Shown here: piece by piece, positions 1 through 8,732 of the stretch
Numbering within the stretch: the stretch's first letter is position 1
Layout of the letters: every line of letters begins with the position of its first letter
Assembly (NCBI RefSeq): GCF_022647885.1
Contig: NZ_JALCLM010000001.1
Location: 310,001-374,000 of the forward strand
Length of the DNA: 64,000 nucleotides
Reading direction: 5' to 3'
DNA from: Bifidobacterium sp.
GTDB lineage: Bacteria; Actinomycetota; Actinomycetes; Actinomycetales; Bifidobacteriaceae
Notes under the pieces: generated by a model
Database searches by the model: none
What the model was told of the DNA's origin: nothing
Seen by the model: only the letters and a program-made list of their open reading frames with translations
Program-made: the position numbers and the translations under genes

Positions 1-31
1 GTGTGATGTGATCTATTACCTGCTGGTTTAT

Positions 32-496
32 TCACACACCCCAGTCGTAGCGTTGCATTTCCAAGCGCATATAGGTAAAAAGCTCGGTGCGAGCAATGCC
101 GTCAATTTTGCGGATATGTCTATTGACAATCTCAAGCATGCCCTCGTCATCCTCACTGAATAATTCGGCGAGGATGTCGTATCTTCCAGTAGTGATAACG
201 ATGTAGTCGATTTGTCGGATGTTGCGCAACTGCTTTGCTACATACTCGATGTCCCCATCAACGGTGATGCCGACCATGGCTTGCCGCTTATATCCCAATT
301 CCAGAGGGTTGGTGACGGCGACAATTTGCATCAAACCTTCATCAATCATTTTTTGTACACGAAGGCGAACTGCAGCTTCGGAAAGACCAACTGCTTTACC
401 GATGGATACATAAGAACGTCGTCCATCTTCTTGAAGTTGGATCATGATTTTTCTGTTGATTGCATCGAGCTGTGGGCGCTCGCCTCGTGATTCCAT
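32..496 (-). CDS. Lrp/AsnC family transcriptional regulator
   Basis: About 154 residues, the usual Lrp/AsnC length. The N-terminal winged helix-turn-helix (LDAINRKIMIQLQEDGR, then SEAAVRLRVQKM) is followed by an alpha/beta RAM domain for ligand binding and oligomerisation. The open frame extends 34 codons further upstream, but the ATG at 496 starts just before the HTH and matches family length. The gene is divergent from the polyamine-type ABC operon at 748-4879, so it probably senses an amino acid or amine and controls that operon and itself. The 250-bp gap between them is AT-rich. The ligand cannot be read from the sequence. Confidence 0.85.
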   Translation of the reverse strand: MESRGERPQLDAINRKIMIQLQEDGRRSYVSIGKAVGLSEAAVRLRVQKMIDEGLMQIVAVTNPLELGYKRQAMVGITVDGDIEYVAKQLRNIRQIDYIVITTGRYDILAELFSEDDEGMLEIVNRHIRKIDGIARTELFTYMRLEMQRYDWGV

Positions 497-747
497 AGCG
501 CATATCGTATCAATCTCAGGACTTCGACATGACTTCCACGCGCTGAGAAAGATGAAAACATTAGAAAATCGTGTGGATAGGCCAAGTATCTGCGGCATTT
601 ACAGTCTTATGTATTGTTCTAAACATTATGGAAACCTTCAATTAATCTCATTTACACGCTTGAAATCAAAACAAATCTAGTCTATTACCACTAATTAAAT
701 AGATAATCGATAAAAATGCTTGTAAATAGACAATATAGGTGGTGCTT

Positions 748-1827
748 ATGCCGAATTCCGAAGTATTGACTATCAACGCTGCAGATAAGACCTTCACTAC
801 ACGTTCAGGTGAATGCATTCACGCCATAGATAAGGTCAGCATAGAAATACAACCAGGTGAATTCTTCATCCTCTTAGGTCCCTCCGGTTGTGGAAAGACT
901 ACATTGCTTCGTGCATTGGCAGGTCTGGAGGAGTTGGACAGCGGCGAGATTTATCTAGGTGACCAGCGCCTCGATGCTTTGCCTCCTCACCGCCGGCCGG
1001 TTAACACGGTATTCCAGAGCTATGCGCTTTTCCCTCATCTCACTGTTGAAGAGAATATTGCTTTCGGACTACAAATGGATGGCCTGCCGAAGCGCGAGAT
1101 CGCAGACAGAGTTCACGAGATGCTTGACCTAGTTCATCTGTCACAAAAAGCCAACAGTCGACCTTCTGAGCTTTCTGGTGGCCAACAGCAACGCATTGCT
1201 CTAGCTCGAGCGTTAGCAAAAAGTCCTAAGGTACTGCTGCTCGATGAGTCGCTTTCCGCTTTGGACTTCAAGCTCAGGCGTGAGATGCAGGATGAGCTCA
1301 AACGGATTCAGCGGCACACTGGCATCACTTTTATATTTGTGACTCACGACCAAGAGGAGGCTTTATCGATGGGCGATCGCATCGCAGTGTTTAGCGATGG
1401 AAAGCCCTCACAAATCGGCACTGCACAGGAAATCTATGATGCTCCTAAAACGCGATTTGTTGCTGACTTTATTGGGGATATTAATTTTTTTGAAGGAACA
1501 ATCACAGAACAAGGCATGGTCGACAGTAATCATGCACGTCTGGCCTTGAGTGAAGAAGCCGCCGCATCAGCACAAATAGGTACCTCGGTTACGGTTGCTG
1601 TACGCCCTGAAAATATGAGGTTGGAGGCACCAACAGAGGGCTTATTGCAAGGAACATTGACATCAAAAGTCTATATGGGTACCGATATCCGGTGCCATGT
1701 TCAGCTTGCTTCAGGTGAACATGTTCTTCTGCGCGTTCCTCCTGCCCTTCAATATGGACGTTTTTCCGAAGGTGCCACGGTATCGATTGTCGTCGATCCC
1801 AAACACACCAGAATAGTGGAAGGCTAG
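748..1827 (+). CDS. potA: Spermidine/putrescine-type ABC transporter ATP-binding protein
   Basis: Cytoplasmic ATPase of an importer, 359 residues. Walker A GPSGCGKTT, signature LSGGQQQRIALARALA, Walker B VLLLDESLSALD and the switch His in VTHDQEEAL are all present, followed by a C-terminal TOBE domain typical of PotA/CysA-type subunits. ATG 748 is preferred over the in-frame GTG at 739 because AGGTGG lies 5 nt before it. First gene of a tightly packed operon with two permeases and a binding lipoprotein. A polyamine substrate is inferred from family resemblance; related cationic amines or amino-acid derivatives are possible. Confidence 0.9.
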   Translation: MPNSEVLTINAADKTFTTRSGECIHAIDKVSIEIQPGEFFILLGPSGCGKTTLLRALAGLEELDSGEIYLGDQRLDALPPHRRPVNTVFQSYALFPHLTVEENIAFGLQMDGLPKREIADRVHEMLDLVHLSQKANSRPSELSGGQQQRIALARALAKSPKVLLLDESLSALDFKLRREMQDELKRIQRHTGITFIFVTHDQEEALSMGDRIAVFSDGKPSQIGTAQEIYDAPKTRFVADFIGDINFFEGTITEQGMVDSNHARLALSEEAAASAQIGTSVTVAVRPENMRLEAPTEGLLQGTLTSKVYMGTDIRCHVQLASGEHVLLRVPPALQYGRFSEGATVSIVVDPKHTRIVEG

Positions 1828-1830
1828 CGT

Positions 1831-2778
1831 ATGGCTACGCCAGAAACCCGCTCCCTCAGATCACGAGCTAAGAACGCTAAGAAACAGGTGCCAAAGCCTG
1901 GAAGAATATCTGGTATCTTTTCTCTCCCAGCACTGCTCGTCGCTGGCATTTTCACACTTGGTCCAATTGCAGTAATCGCTGCATTCTCCTTTATGACACA
2001 GCCAGCCAAAGGTGGAGGCGTGGTATTTGCTTTCTCTACCGCAGGGTGGAAGCAATTCCTCTTCTCTGAAGATTTTTTTGGCAAAGTGAGCTTTGATCCA
2101 CGTTATCTACAGGTCTTTGGCACAGGGTTATGGCAGGCAACGGTAACGACTGTGGTTTGCATTGCACTGGCATTTCCGATAGCGGTGTGGATGGCAATGA
2201 AAAGCGAGAAGACGCAACGCACATTGTTGCTATTCATCATGATTCCTTTTTGGACGAATTTATTGGTGAGAACCTACGCCTGGATTTTGATGTTCAATGA
2301 GAATGGCTCTGTTAACAGCGTGCTCGAAGTTATAGGAATCGGTAAACAAACGTTGCTATACACTCCATTCGCATCAGCGGTCGGCCTGATTTATACCTTC
2401 CTCCCATACGCCATACTTCCCTTATATTCAGCCGTGGCTGGCTTTGATTTTCGTCTGGTGGAAGCTGCCTATGACTTGGGTGCGACTAAAGGCGTAGTAA
2501 TTCGTAGGATTTTATGGCCATCGGTTCGGGGAGGGGTAATTTCTGCAATTGCGCTACTCTTCGTTCCGGCCTTTGGATCATATATCCAACCCGTGTTACT
2601 CGGTGGAGGAAAAGTATTGATGCCTGGCAATCTGATTGCCTCGCAATACGGAGAAGCACGTAACTGGCCTTTTGGCTCAGTACTGTCCCTAATTGTGCTG
2701 CTGCTGACATTGCTAGGGGCAGGTCTGGTGACCTTATGGGCGAAACGTTCAAGCCAGAAAGTGAGTCTTTCAATATGA
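1831..2778 (+). CDS. potB: ABC transporter permease, PotB type
   Basis: A 315-residue inner-membrane permease with about six transmembrane helices and the cytoplasmic EAA loop (VEAAYDLGATKGVVIRRILWP) that docks onto the ATPase. The basic N-terminus (RSRAKNAKKQ) is cytoplasmic. It starts 3 nt after potA and its stop overlaps the potC start in ATGA, so translation is probably coupled. Family: PotB/PotH of binding-protein-dependent polyamine importers. Substrate not certain. Confidence 0.88.
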   Translation: MATPETRSLRSRAKNAKKQVPKPGRISGIFSLPALLVAGIFTLGPIAVIAAFSFMTQPAKGGGVVFAFSTAGWKQFLFSEDFFGKVSFDPRYLQVFGTGLWQATVTTVVCIALAFPIAVWMAMKSEKTQRTLLLFIMIPFWTNLLVRTYAWILMFNENGSVNSVLEVIGIGKQTLLYTPFASAVGLIYTFLPYAILPLYSAVAGFDFRLVEAAYDLGATKGVVIRRILWPSVRGGVISAIALLFVPAFGSYIQPVLLGGGKVLMPGNLIASQYGEARNWPFGSVLSLIVLLLTLLGAGLVTLWAKRSSQKVSLSI

Positions 2779-3746
2779 GCGAATTAATCATGAATAGCTC
2801 TCCGGATGCTGTTGGCGCCGCAGATTCAGAAAATAGTAGATCACTCACATCGACGGTAACGCCGGCCACTGTGTCTTCCGGCGGCTCGGCCACTGTGTCT
2901 TCGCTTCCGGAACATACTTCTGCAGTGCCATCCCGTCAGCCACCTAGTAAGCCATGGTTCAAACGTGAGCCACTCAAACGATTCCCGGGTTTTGGATTTA
3001 TCAGTGTGATGGTAATGGCATTTTTATATCTGCCAATGCTCATTGTTGTGGCATATTCCTTCAATGGAGGTAATCAAGCCTTACTGTGGAAAGGTTTCTC
3101 ACTGCGCTGGTATGCACAGGTCTTTACCAGTGAAGCCATTATTGACGCCACCTTGGTATCCCTGAAAGTCGCGATTATTGCTACCTTCCTTTCGACTGTG
3201 CTTGCTCTCGCTTTCGTTTTGTCTGCAGAACAACTCTCAAGGACAGGCAATGCACTAGCGTCATTGATCTTGGATGCCCCGATTGTGATCCCTGAAATCG
3301 TGATGGGCGTTGCGACGCTCTCCTTTATACGGCTCTTGGGCATGAGCCCTGGCTTCTGGCCGCTAGTTTTTGCTCATGTGACGTTCTGCATCCCCTTTGT
3401 GCTGATGCCTTTACGAGCCCGTTTGCAGAATCTTGATCCAGCGATTACTGAGGCAGCTGCTGATCTTGGTGCATCCAACGCCACCATCATTATGAAGATT
3501 CAACTGCCGTTGCTGATGCCCGGAATACTTTCTGGAGCACTCATGGCATTTGTGACTTCTTTGGACGACTTTATGATTTCGAACTTTCTCACCTCGGCGG
3601 GCTCCACAACTTTGCCGATCTATATCTTCGGTCTGATCCGAAAAGGAATAAATCCCTCGCTCAATGTTGTAGCCACGCTGTTACTGATGTTAGCGGTAGT
3701 CATCGCTGTTGGCACTTCATTGATGCAACGCAAGGAGGACGCATGA
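2775..3746 (+). CDS. potC: ABC transporter permease, PotC type, with long N-terminal tail
   Basis: About 323 residues. Six-helix permease with the EAA loop TEAAADLGASNATIIMKIQLPLL. ATG 2775 overlaps the potB stop (ATGA); an in-frame ATG at 2736 exists but would lie deeper inside potB. Unusual for PotC is a roughly 75-residue Ser/Thr/Pro-rich tail before the first helix. It contains an exact 15-bp direct repeat (GGCCACTGTGTCTTC at 2864 and 2888, a 24-bp period) that repeats the peptide ATVSS. The transport core is full length. Confidence 0.86.
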   Translation: MSELIMNSSPDAVGAADSENSRSLTSTVTPATVSSGGSATVSSLPEHTSAVPSRQPPSKPWFKREPLKRFPGFGFISVMVMAFLYLPMLIVVAYSFNGGNQALLWKGFSLRWYAQVFTSEAIIDATLVSLKVAIIATFLSTVLALAFVLSAEQLSRTGNALASLILDAPIVIPEIVMGVATLSFIRLLGMSPGFWPLVFAHVTFCIPFVLMPLRARLQNLDPAITEAAADLGASNATIIMKIQLPLLMPGILSGALMAFVTSLDDFMISNFLTSAGSTTLPIYIFGLIRKGINPSLNVVATLLLMLAVVIAVGTSLMQRKEDA

Positions 3747-4879
3747 TGAATACCGGTATAACGCGATTACGCACTGCCCTGATAAGAGGTGCTGGTGTGG
3801 CAGCAGTGATCACTCTAGTGACGTCTCTAGTCGCATGCTCAGGAGGAGTAGGCGCTGTCGATAGCACTTCCGCCACAACAGCTTCAGGAAAGTATGTCGA
3901 AGCTACCAGTGGCGAAGTGCATTTATATACTTGGTCCGATTATTTTCCTGATTCACTCGCCAAAGAATTCAAGGAGGACACAGGGATAACCCTTTCTATC
4001 GACTACTTTGACTCTAACGAAACATTGCAAGGCAAGCTCCAAGCAACAGGTGGGTCAGGGTATGACGTGGTTGTGCCATCCGACTACATGGTGAAAATGC
4101 TTGCGGACGAAGGTCTCTTGCTGGGCTTTGATGCCACATCATTGCCGAATTATGAGAATATCGAAAGCAGCTTTAGAAAGCCTTACTACGACAAGAAGAA
4201 CGCTTACTCGGTTCCTTATATGTATGGAACCACCGGATTTGCCTATGACTCGAGCAAGATAGATGCCGCCGACGCACCGACTTCATGGAAGGATTTCTTC
4301 AACCCTCCATCCTCGGCTGGTCCAATCCAGTTGCTTGCCGATCAGACCGATGTGATTAACGCAGCCTTACGGTCCATAGGCGCCGAGCCTTGCACTAGCG
4401 ATCCTTCAGAATTGCAGGCAGTACAGGACCTGCTTACCAAATTCAAAAGCAAGGTTGGGGTCATCAGTTCGGATAATATCGTCGATCGTTTGAGCGCAGG
4501 TGAAGAGGCGATGGGCATGATCTGGAATGGCGATGCCCACCGAGTCAAAGAGAATCTGTCAAGCATGGTGTATGTGTATCCGGAAGAGGGCATCACGCGC
4601 TTTGAAGACAATCTGGTAATACCCTCGGGGGCCAAGAATGTCGATCAGGCGAAAACTTTTATCAACTGGATGCTAGAACCCGAGCATATGGCAGAAGCTT
4701 CCAACTACACAGGCTTCAATTCAGGAATCACCGGCGTGGCTGAGTTGCTGAACGATTCAATGAAAAATGATACGGCGATTGTGCCTCCTGCAGATTATGA
4801 CAAAGCGGAGGTGGTACCGACCTGTTCCAATGACGTTGTTAATAAATACACCAAGATTTGGGAGAGCTTCAAAAGCTGA
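3743..4879 (+). CDS. potD: Polyamine-type substrate-binding lipoprotein
   Basis: A 378-residue extracellular binding protein. The signal peptide ends in a lipobox (SLVACS), so the mature Cys is lipidated and anchored in the membrane. The fold is that of PotD/PotF: LYTWSDYFPDSLAKEF at the mature start, YDVVVPSDYMV, SVPYMYGTTGFAYD, and the C-terminal FINWMLEPEHMAEASNYTGFN. AAGGAGG lies just before the start, and the ATG overlaps the potC stop. A hairpin at 4891-4918 follows and probably limits read-through into the aminotransferase. Confidence 0.9.
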   Translation: MMNTGITRLRTALIRGAGVAAVITLVTSLVACSGGVGAVDSTSATTASGKYVEATSGEVHLYTWSDYFPDSLAKEFKEDTGITLSIDYFDSNETLQGKLQATGGSGYDVVVPSDYMVKMLADEGLLLGFDATSLPNYENIESSFRKPYYDKKNAYSVPYMYGTTGFAYDSSKIDAADAPTSWKDFFNPPSSAGPIQLLADQTDVINAALRSIGAEPCTSDPSELQAVQDLLTKFKSKVGVISSDNIVDRLSAGEEAMGMIWNGDAHRVKENLSSMVYVYPEEGITRFEDNLVIPSGAKNVDQAKTFINWMLEPEHMAEASNYTGFNSGITGVAELLNDSMKNDTAIVPPADYDKAEVVPTCSNDVVNKYTKIWESFKS

Positions 4880-4890
4880 CCAGATGTGAC

Positions 4891-4918
4891 TGCTACTGCC
4901 GCAGGCCGGACAGTAGCA
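4891..4918 (+). terminator. Intercistronic hairpin between potD and the aminotransferase
   Basis: An 8-bp perfect stem (TGCTACTG / CAGTAGCA) with a 12-nt loop and no T-run. It sits 12 nt after the potD stop and 44 nt before the next start. It could stabilise the upstream mRNA 3' end or partly terminate, which is common after binding-protein genes. Function is inferred. Confidence 0.5.
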
Positions 4919-4961
4919 GATTAACCCAACAGACGCAGGCCGGTCACTATGGAGAACAATA

Positions 4962-6377
4962 ATGACGACGACTTTCCCGACAGCAACGATTAATGCACAC
5001 CCAGTCACGCTGGATCCCTCACGTATCAAAGAGCTGATCAATAGAGAAGAGATCAAGCTGGACGCACATACAACCGCATCGAAAGCTATGTATGAGCAGG
5101 CGCATCATCATCTTTCCGGAGGTGTGGCATCGAGCTACCAGCTTAGGGATCCTTGGCCGATTTATCTGGAAGGTGGCTCAGGATCACGGGTTTGGGATGT
5201 GGACGGCACTGAATATTACGATTTCCACAACGGTTTTGGTTCGATGGTACAAGGCCACGCCCATCCGCTGATTGGCAAGGCCATTGCAGAGCGCTTTCCG
5301 AAAGGTACGCATTTTGCGGCTCCCACAGAAGACGCAATCGTTGTAGGTGATGAGCTGGCGCGGCGTTGGGGACTACCAAAATGGCGATACACCAACTCTG
5401 GTTCCGAAGCAACGATGGATGCGATTCGCATAGCTCGCGCGTATACAGGGCGCGACACAGTTATGAAGATATTCGGCTCCTATCACGGCCATCACGACAC
5501 GGTGATGGTGTCCATTGGATTCCAAGATTATGACGACATCGGTCCGGCAGACAACCTCGCCTCCATACCTTATGGAGCTGGTGTTCCGCAGGCGACAGTG
5601 GATATGACAGTGGCGGTACCTTTCAACGATGCTGCTGCGATGGAAAGCAGAATTCAACGACTCCAAGCGGAAAATAGGCTACCTGCCTGCGTCATCATGG
5701 AAGCAGCGATGATGAATCTGGGTGTGGTGCTGCCAGAAGCAGGATATCTAGAAGCAGTTCGTGAAATAACAGCACGTTATGGCATCGTACTGATTTTCGA
5801 TGAGGTGAAAACAGGTTTGACCATAGCCGCAGGTGGCGCTCGCGAACGTTTCGACGTGCTGCCAGATATGGTGACGATGTCCAAAGCCCTCGGTGCAGGA
5901 CTGCCTATGGGAGCCATAGGAGGCACAGAGGAGGTGATGAGCGTTGTGGAGGATCACTCTGTCTACCAGGTGGGCACATACAATGGCAATCCCTTGTGCG
6001 TAGCCGCGGCCCGTGCCAACCTGCTTGATGTGTTGACACCTGATGCCTATGCACATCTCGATCATCTCAATACGAGAATTATTGAGGGTTGTGATGAGGT
6101 GATCCGTCGATACAATCTCCCCGGATACACCGTAGGCATCGGGTCAAAGGGATGCGTGACCTTCTCCGAATACAAAGTGGTCGATTATCTGACATACCGC
6201 CAGAACCAGCGCGAAGACCTTGCTGATCTTGCCTGGTTATTCAACATGAACAGGGGCGTGTATATGACTCCTGGACGTGAGGAGGAGTGGACGTTGAGTA
6301 TTATCCACGATGATGCTGCGATTGACGCTTATGTTGAATGTTTTGCAGAGATGGCTTACGAACTCACCAAGGACTAA
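4962..6377 (+). CDS. Class III PLP aminotransferase, HemL-like
   Basis: A 471-residue fold-type I enzyme. Recognisable parts are the N-terminal GGVASSYQLRDPWPIYLEGGSGSRVWDVDG segment (split here by position: GGVASSY then WDVDG), NSGSEATMDAIRIARA for PLP phosphate, DEVKTG with the cofactor-contacting Asp, and SKALGAGLPMG with the Schiff-base lysine at about residue 308. The closest family is glutamate-1-semialdehyde aminomutase-like aminotransferases, but no other tetrapyrrole gene is nearby. Position after the pot operon suggests it acts on an imported amine or amino acid. Substrate unknown. Start ATG follows GGAGAACA. Confidence 0.82.
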   Translation: MTTTFPTATINAHPVTLDPSRIKELINREEIKLDAHTTASKAMYEQAHHHLSGGVASSYQLRDPWPIYLEGGSGSRVWDVDGTEYYDFHNGFGSMVQGHAHPLIGKAIAERFPKGTHFAAPTEDAIVVGDELARRWGLPKWRYTNSGSEATMDAIRIARAYTGRDTVMKIFGSYHGHHDTVMVSIGFQDYDDIGPADNLASIPYGAGVPQATVDMTVAVPFNDAAAMESRIQRLQAENRLPACVIMEAAMMNLGVVLPEAGYLEAVREITARYGIVLIFDEVKTGLTIAAGGARERFDVLPDMVTMSKALGAGLPMGAIGGTEEVMSVVEDHSVYQVGTYNGNPLCVAAARANLLDVLTPDAYAHLDHLNTRIIEGCDEVIRRYNLPGYTVGIGSKGCVTFSEYKVVDYLTYRQNQREDLADLAWLFNMNRGVYMTPGREEEWTLSIIHDDAAIDAYVECFAEMAYELTKD

Positions 6378-6393
6378 ATACTTCTTCAACAGT

Positions 6394-6429
6394 GAAGCTG
6401 TCGCTGAATGATATTCATGCGGCAGCTTC
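6394..6429 (+). terminator. Long hairpin after the aminotransferase
   Basis: Imperfect stem-loop (GAAGCTGTCGC ... GCGGCAGCTTC with TGAAT/ATTCA at the tip) starting 17 nt after the stop. It probably ends the pot/aminotransferase transcript before the MFS gene. No strong T-run follows. Confidence 0.5.
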
Positions 6430-6502
6430 AACTCATGTCTACGTTGTAATACGATGGCTTAGGTTGGAACATTCCAGCTTGGGAAGAAACGGGAGAAGTA
6501 CC

Positions 6503-7852
6503 ATGCAGGCTGTTAGTCTGTATGCCAGAATCTTTGAGATTCCTGGTACAGCATCATTTTCCGCTGCTGCGGCCATAGCACGATTGCCAATATCGATGAT
6601 CCCCCTAGGCACAGTCCTAGCGATTAACGGCATATATGGGGATTGGACAAGTTCTGGAATAGTTAGTGCGCTCAATGTCATCGGACTCGCTGCAGGAACT
6701 CCTCTATTTGCGAGGTTGTTTGATCGTTATGGACAGCATGCAGTGGGTAGAGTGGCGCTGGTGTTGTCAATCAGTAGCATGCTGATTTTCGCTGTCGCGG
6801 TGCTGCTAACCGTTCCATTGTGGTTGCTATTTGCACTTGCTTTCTTGATGGGAGCAACACAGTTCTCCTTCGGAGCTTTGGTGCGCACTCGATGGTCTTC
6901 TGTGTTGAGTAGTTCTGGACATAGCGAATTACTGACCACCGCATACGCCTTCGAATCTGCCGTGGATGAACTGATATTCATTATTGGCCCCATCTTTGCA
7001 ACGGTGCTCGCCACCTCGGTGCATCCAGTATCTCAGCTATTCGTGCCGACGGTTGCTTTATGCATCGGAGGGTTTGCCTTCTTCAGACAGACCTCCACTG
7101 AGCCAGGTGTGCTTAGGGCTACATCTGTGCAGTCTGATCCTTTGATTCCTGATCACAATGCAGATGTTGGTAATGACGAACAATACGCAGAAGCTCCTCT
7201 ACCTGGGAATGGGCGCGGAGATGAGCGCACTGTTAGAAGCGGGCAGAAACAGTCTTTAGCTTCCCTCATCAGGAAGATACTGCCGGTGTTCCCAGGAGTG
7301 CTGGCTGTGTTGCTCAGCTATATGTTATTGAACCTGTCATTTAATGGATATGACGTCAGCATTGTTGCTCTCACGAAGGAGCAAGGCAAAGCCAGTCTAG
7401 TAGGCGTCATGGTCGCAGTATTTGCCTCGGGATCCTTAGTAGGCGGACTAGTATACGGTTCACGGAGTTGGAGAAGATCACTGTGGACACGTTATTGCAT
7501 CCTGTTGTTCCTGCTGGCTTTGGGATACTTGTCATTCCGTTTGGCCTTAAGCAATCTAGTGATATTGGGTCTGTTGCAGTTTGTGGCTGGGTTATTCATC
7601 GCTCCTACCATTGCGACATGCAACATGATCGTTCAGGAGGGAGTTCCACCTCAACATTTAACTGAGGGTCTCTCGTGGCTTGGTGCTTTGGGGTCGTTGG
7701 GTGCCTCGGCTGGTTCTGCTCTTACCGGTGTGGTGCTCGACTCGTATGGCCCAGAAACAGGCTTTACTATTCCGTGGGTGGGAACGCTGCTTGCTAGTGC
7801 AATCGTTGCTCTTCAGATTGTACTGAGTCGACGCAAGAGTCTGCGTGAGTGA
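6503..7852 (+). CDS. MFS transporter
   Basis: About 449 residues and 12 predicted membrane helices, split by a hydrophilic central loop (about residues 205-255) rich in Asn, Asp and Glu. The loop 2-3 motif is present in degenerate form (LFDRYGQHAVGR). ATG 6503 has GGGAGAAG upstream; the 55 codons before it in frame overlap the previous gene and look non-coding. The substrate is not evident. It lies just downstream of the aminotransferase and converges on the HlyIII-like gene with only 15 nt between stops. Confidence 0.8.
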   Translation: MQAVSLYARIFEIPGTASFSAAAAIARLPISMIPLGTVLAINGIYGDWTSSGIVSALNVIGLAAGTPLFARLFDRYGQHAVGRVALVLSISSMLIFAVAVLLTVPLWLLFALAFLMGATQFSFGALVRTRWSSVLSSSGHSELLTTAYAFESAVDELIFIIGPIFATVLATSVHPVSQLFVPTVALCIGGFAFFRQTSTEPGVLRATSVQSDPLIPDHNADVGNDEQYAEAPLPGNGRGDERTVRSGQKQSLASLIRKILPVFPGVLAVLLSYMLLNLSFNGYDVSIVALTKEQGKASLVGVMVAVFASGSLVGGLVYGSRSWRRSLWTRYCILLFLLALGYLSFRLALSNLVILGLLQFVAGLFIAPTIATCNMIVQEGVPPQHLTEGLSWLGALGSLGASAGSALTGVVLDSYGPETGFTIPWVGTLLASAIVALQIVLSRRKSLRE

Positions 7853-7867
7853 GAAGCAATAGAAGTG

Positions 7868-8635
7868 TCAGGCCGGGACAGCAGAGGTGATTGCGAGAAA
7901 TGCTGCTACGGCATGGCAGACATAACCGATAATGGTGCCCGCGTGGAATACTTCGTGATACTCAAACCAGCCTGGGAAGGGGTTTGGACGGCGTATCGCA
8001 AAACAACAAGCGCCAACAATATAAGCTGCTCCACCAACAGCTAACAGCACAGTAATAGCGTGACCGTGATTGGGAGCATTCCACAGCAAGGGCATCAATA
8101 ACACTGCAGTAAGCCCTAAAACCACATATATGGTGGTAAATAGCCAGTCATGATTTTCATGCCATATGGCATGGCAAACTGAGCCAAGAAATGCCACTGA
8201 CCATACGATAGCCAAGTAAGGCCAGCGGAGTGGCGTATGTAAGGTCAAGAGGAATACTGTATTGGTGCCAGCGATGATGACAAATATATTGGCATAATCA
8301 ATCTGACACAGAATGGTATTCATCCGTTTGCCCCAGTGGCCAACGTGGAGTAGAGCACTGTTGCCAAAGAGCAGCATAGTACTTACTGCATAGACCAGAG
8401 CTCCTATTCTTAATTGTCCCGCAGGAGCCATACTCACCAAAGTAATAGCTACCACAATGCTGATCGGGAATGCAATCAGATGCAATATTCCGCGCAAACG
8501 AGGTTTGCGAATAAGGTCTGACACCTGTTGGGTGGGTGAAGAATCGGCAAGTGAGCGAATTTGGCCGAGTTGATCTGCAGCAGCCGTATTGGCTGATTTC
8601 ATCTGACCGGGGACTGCCCGTGATGCAGTGCTCAT
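7868..8635 (-). CDS. Hemolysin III (HlyIII/PAQR) family membrane protein
   Basis: About 255 residues with seven predicted helices. The PAQR-type conserved polar residues are visible: ALLHVGHWG near helix 2, the Asp in QIDYANIFVIIAGTNT, and the C-terminal HEVFHAGTIIGYVCHAVA with the two metal-type histidines. Members are integral membrane proteins of poorly defined function in bacteria; the name reflects an early haemolysis assay. ATG 8635 has AGGGTGG 5 nt upstream and is preferred to the GTG at 8644. Confidence 0.82.
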   Translation of the reverse strand: MSTASRAVPGQMKSANTAAADQLGQIRSLADSSPTQQVSDLIRKPRLRGILHLIAFPISIVVAITLVSMAPAGQLRIGALVYAVSTMLLFGNSALLHVGHWGKRMNTILCQIDYANIFVIIAGTNTVFLLTLHTPLRWPYLAIVWSVAFLGSVCHAIWHENHDWLFTTIYVVLGLTAVLLMPLLWNAPNHGHAITVLLAVGGAAYIVGACCFAIRRPNPFPGWFEYHEVFHAGTIIGYVCHAVAAFLAITSAVPA

Positions 8636-8732
8636 ATTCGCCACCCTACGCTTGGTTAACGTAACAATACGGTGACTTGCTGGCAGAGAAATCGGAGAAG
8701 CTTGAGAGAGTAGTGAGAGCTAATTGCGGCTG

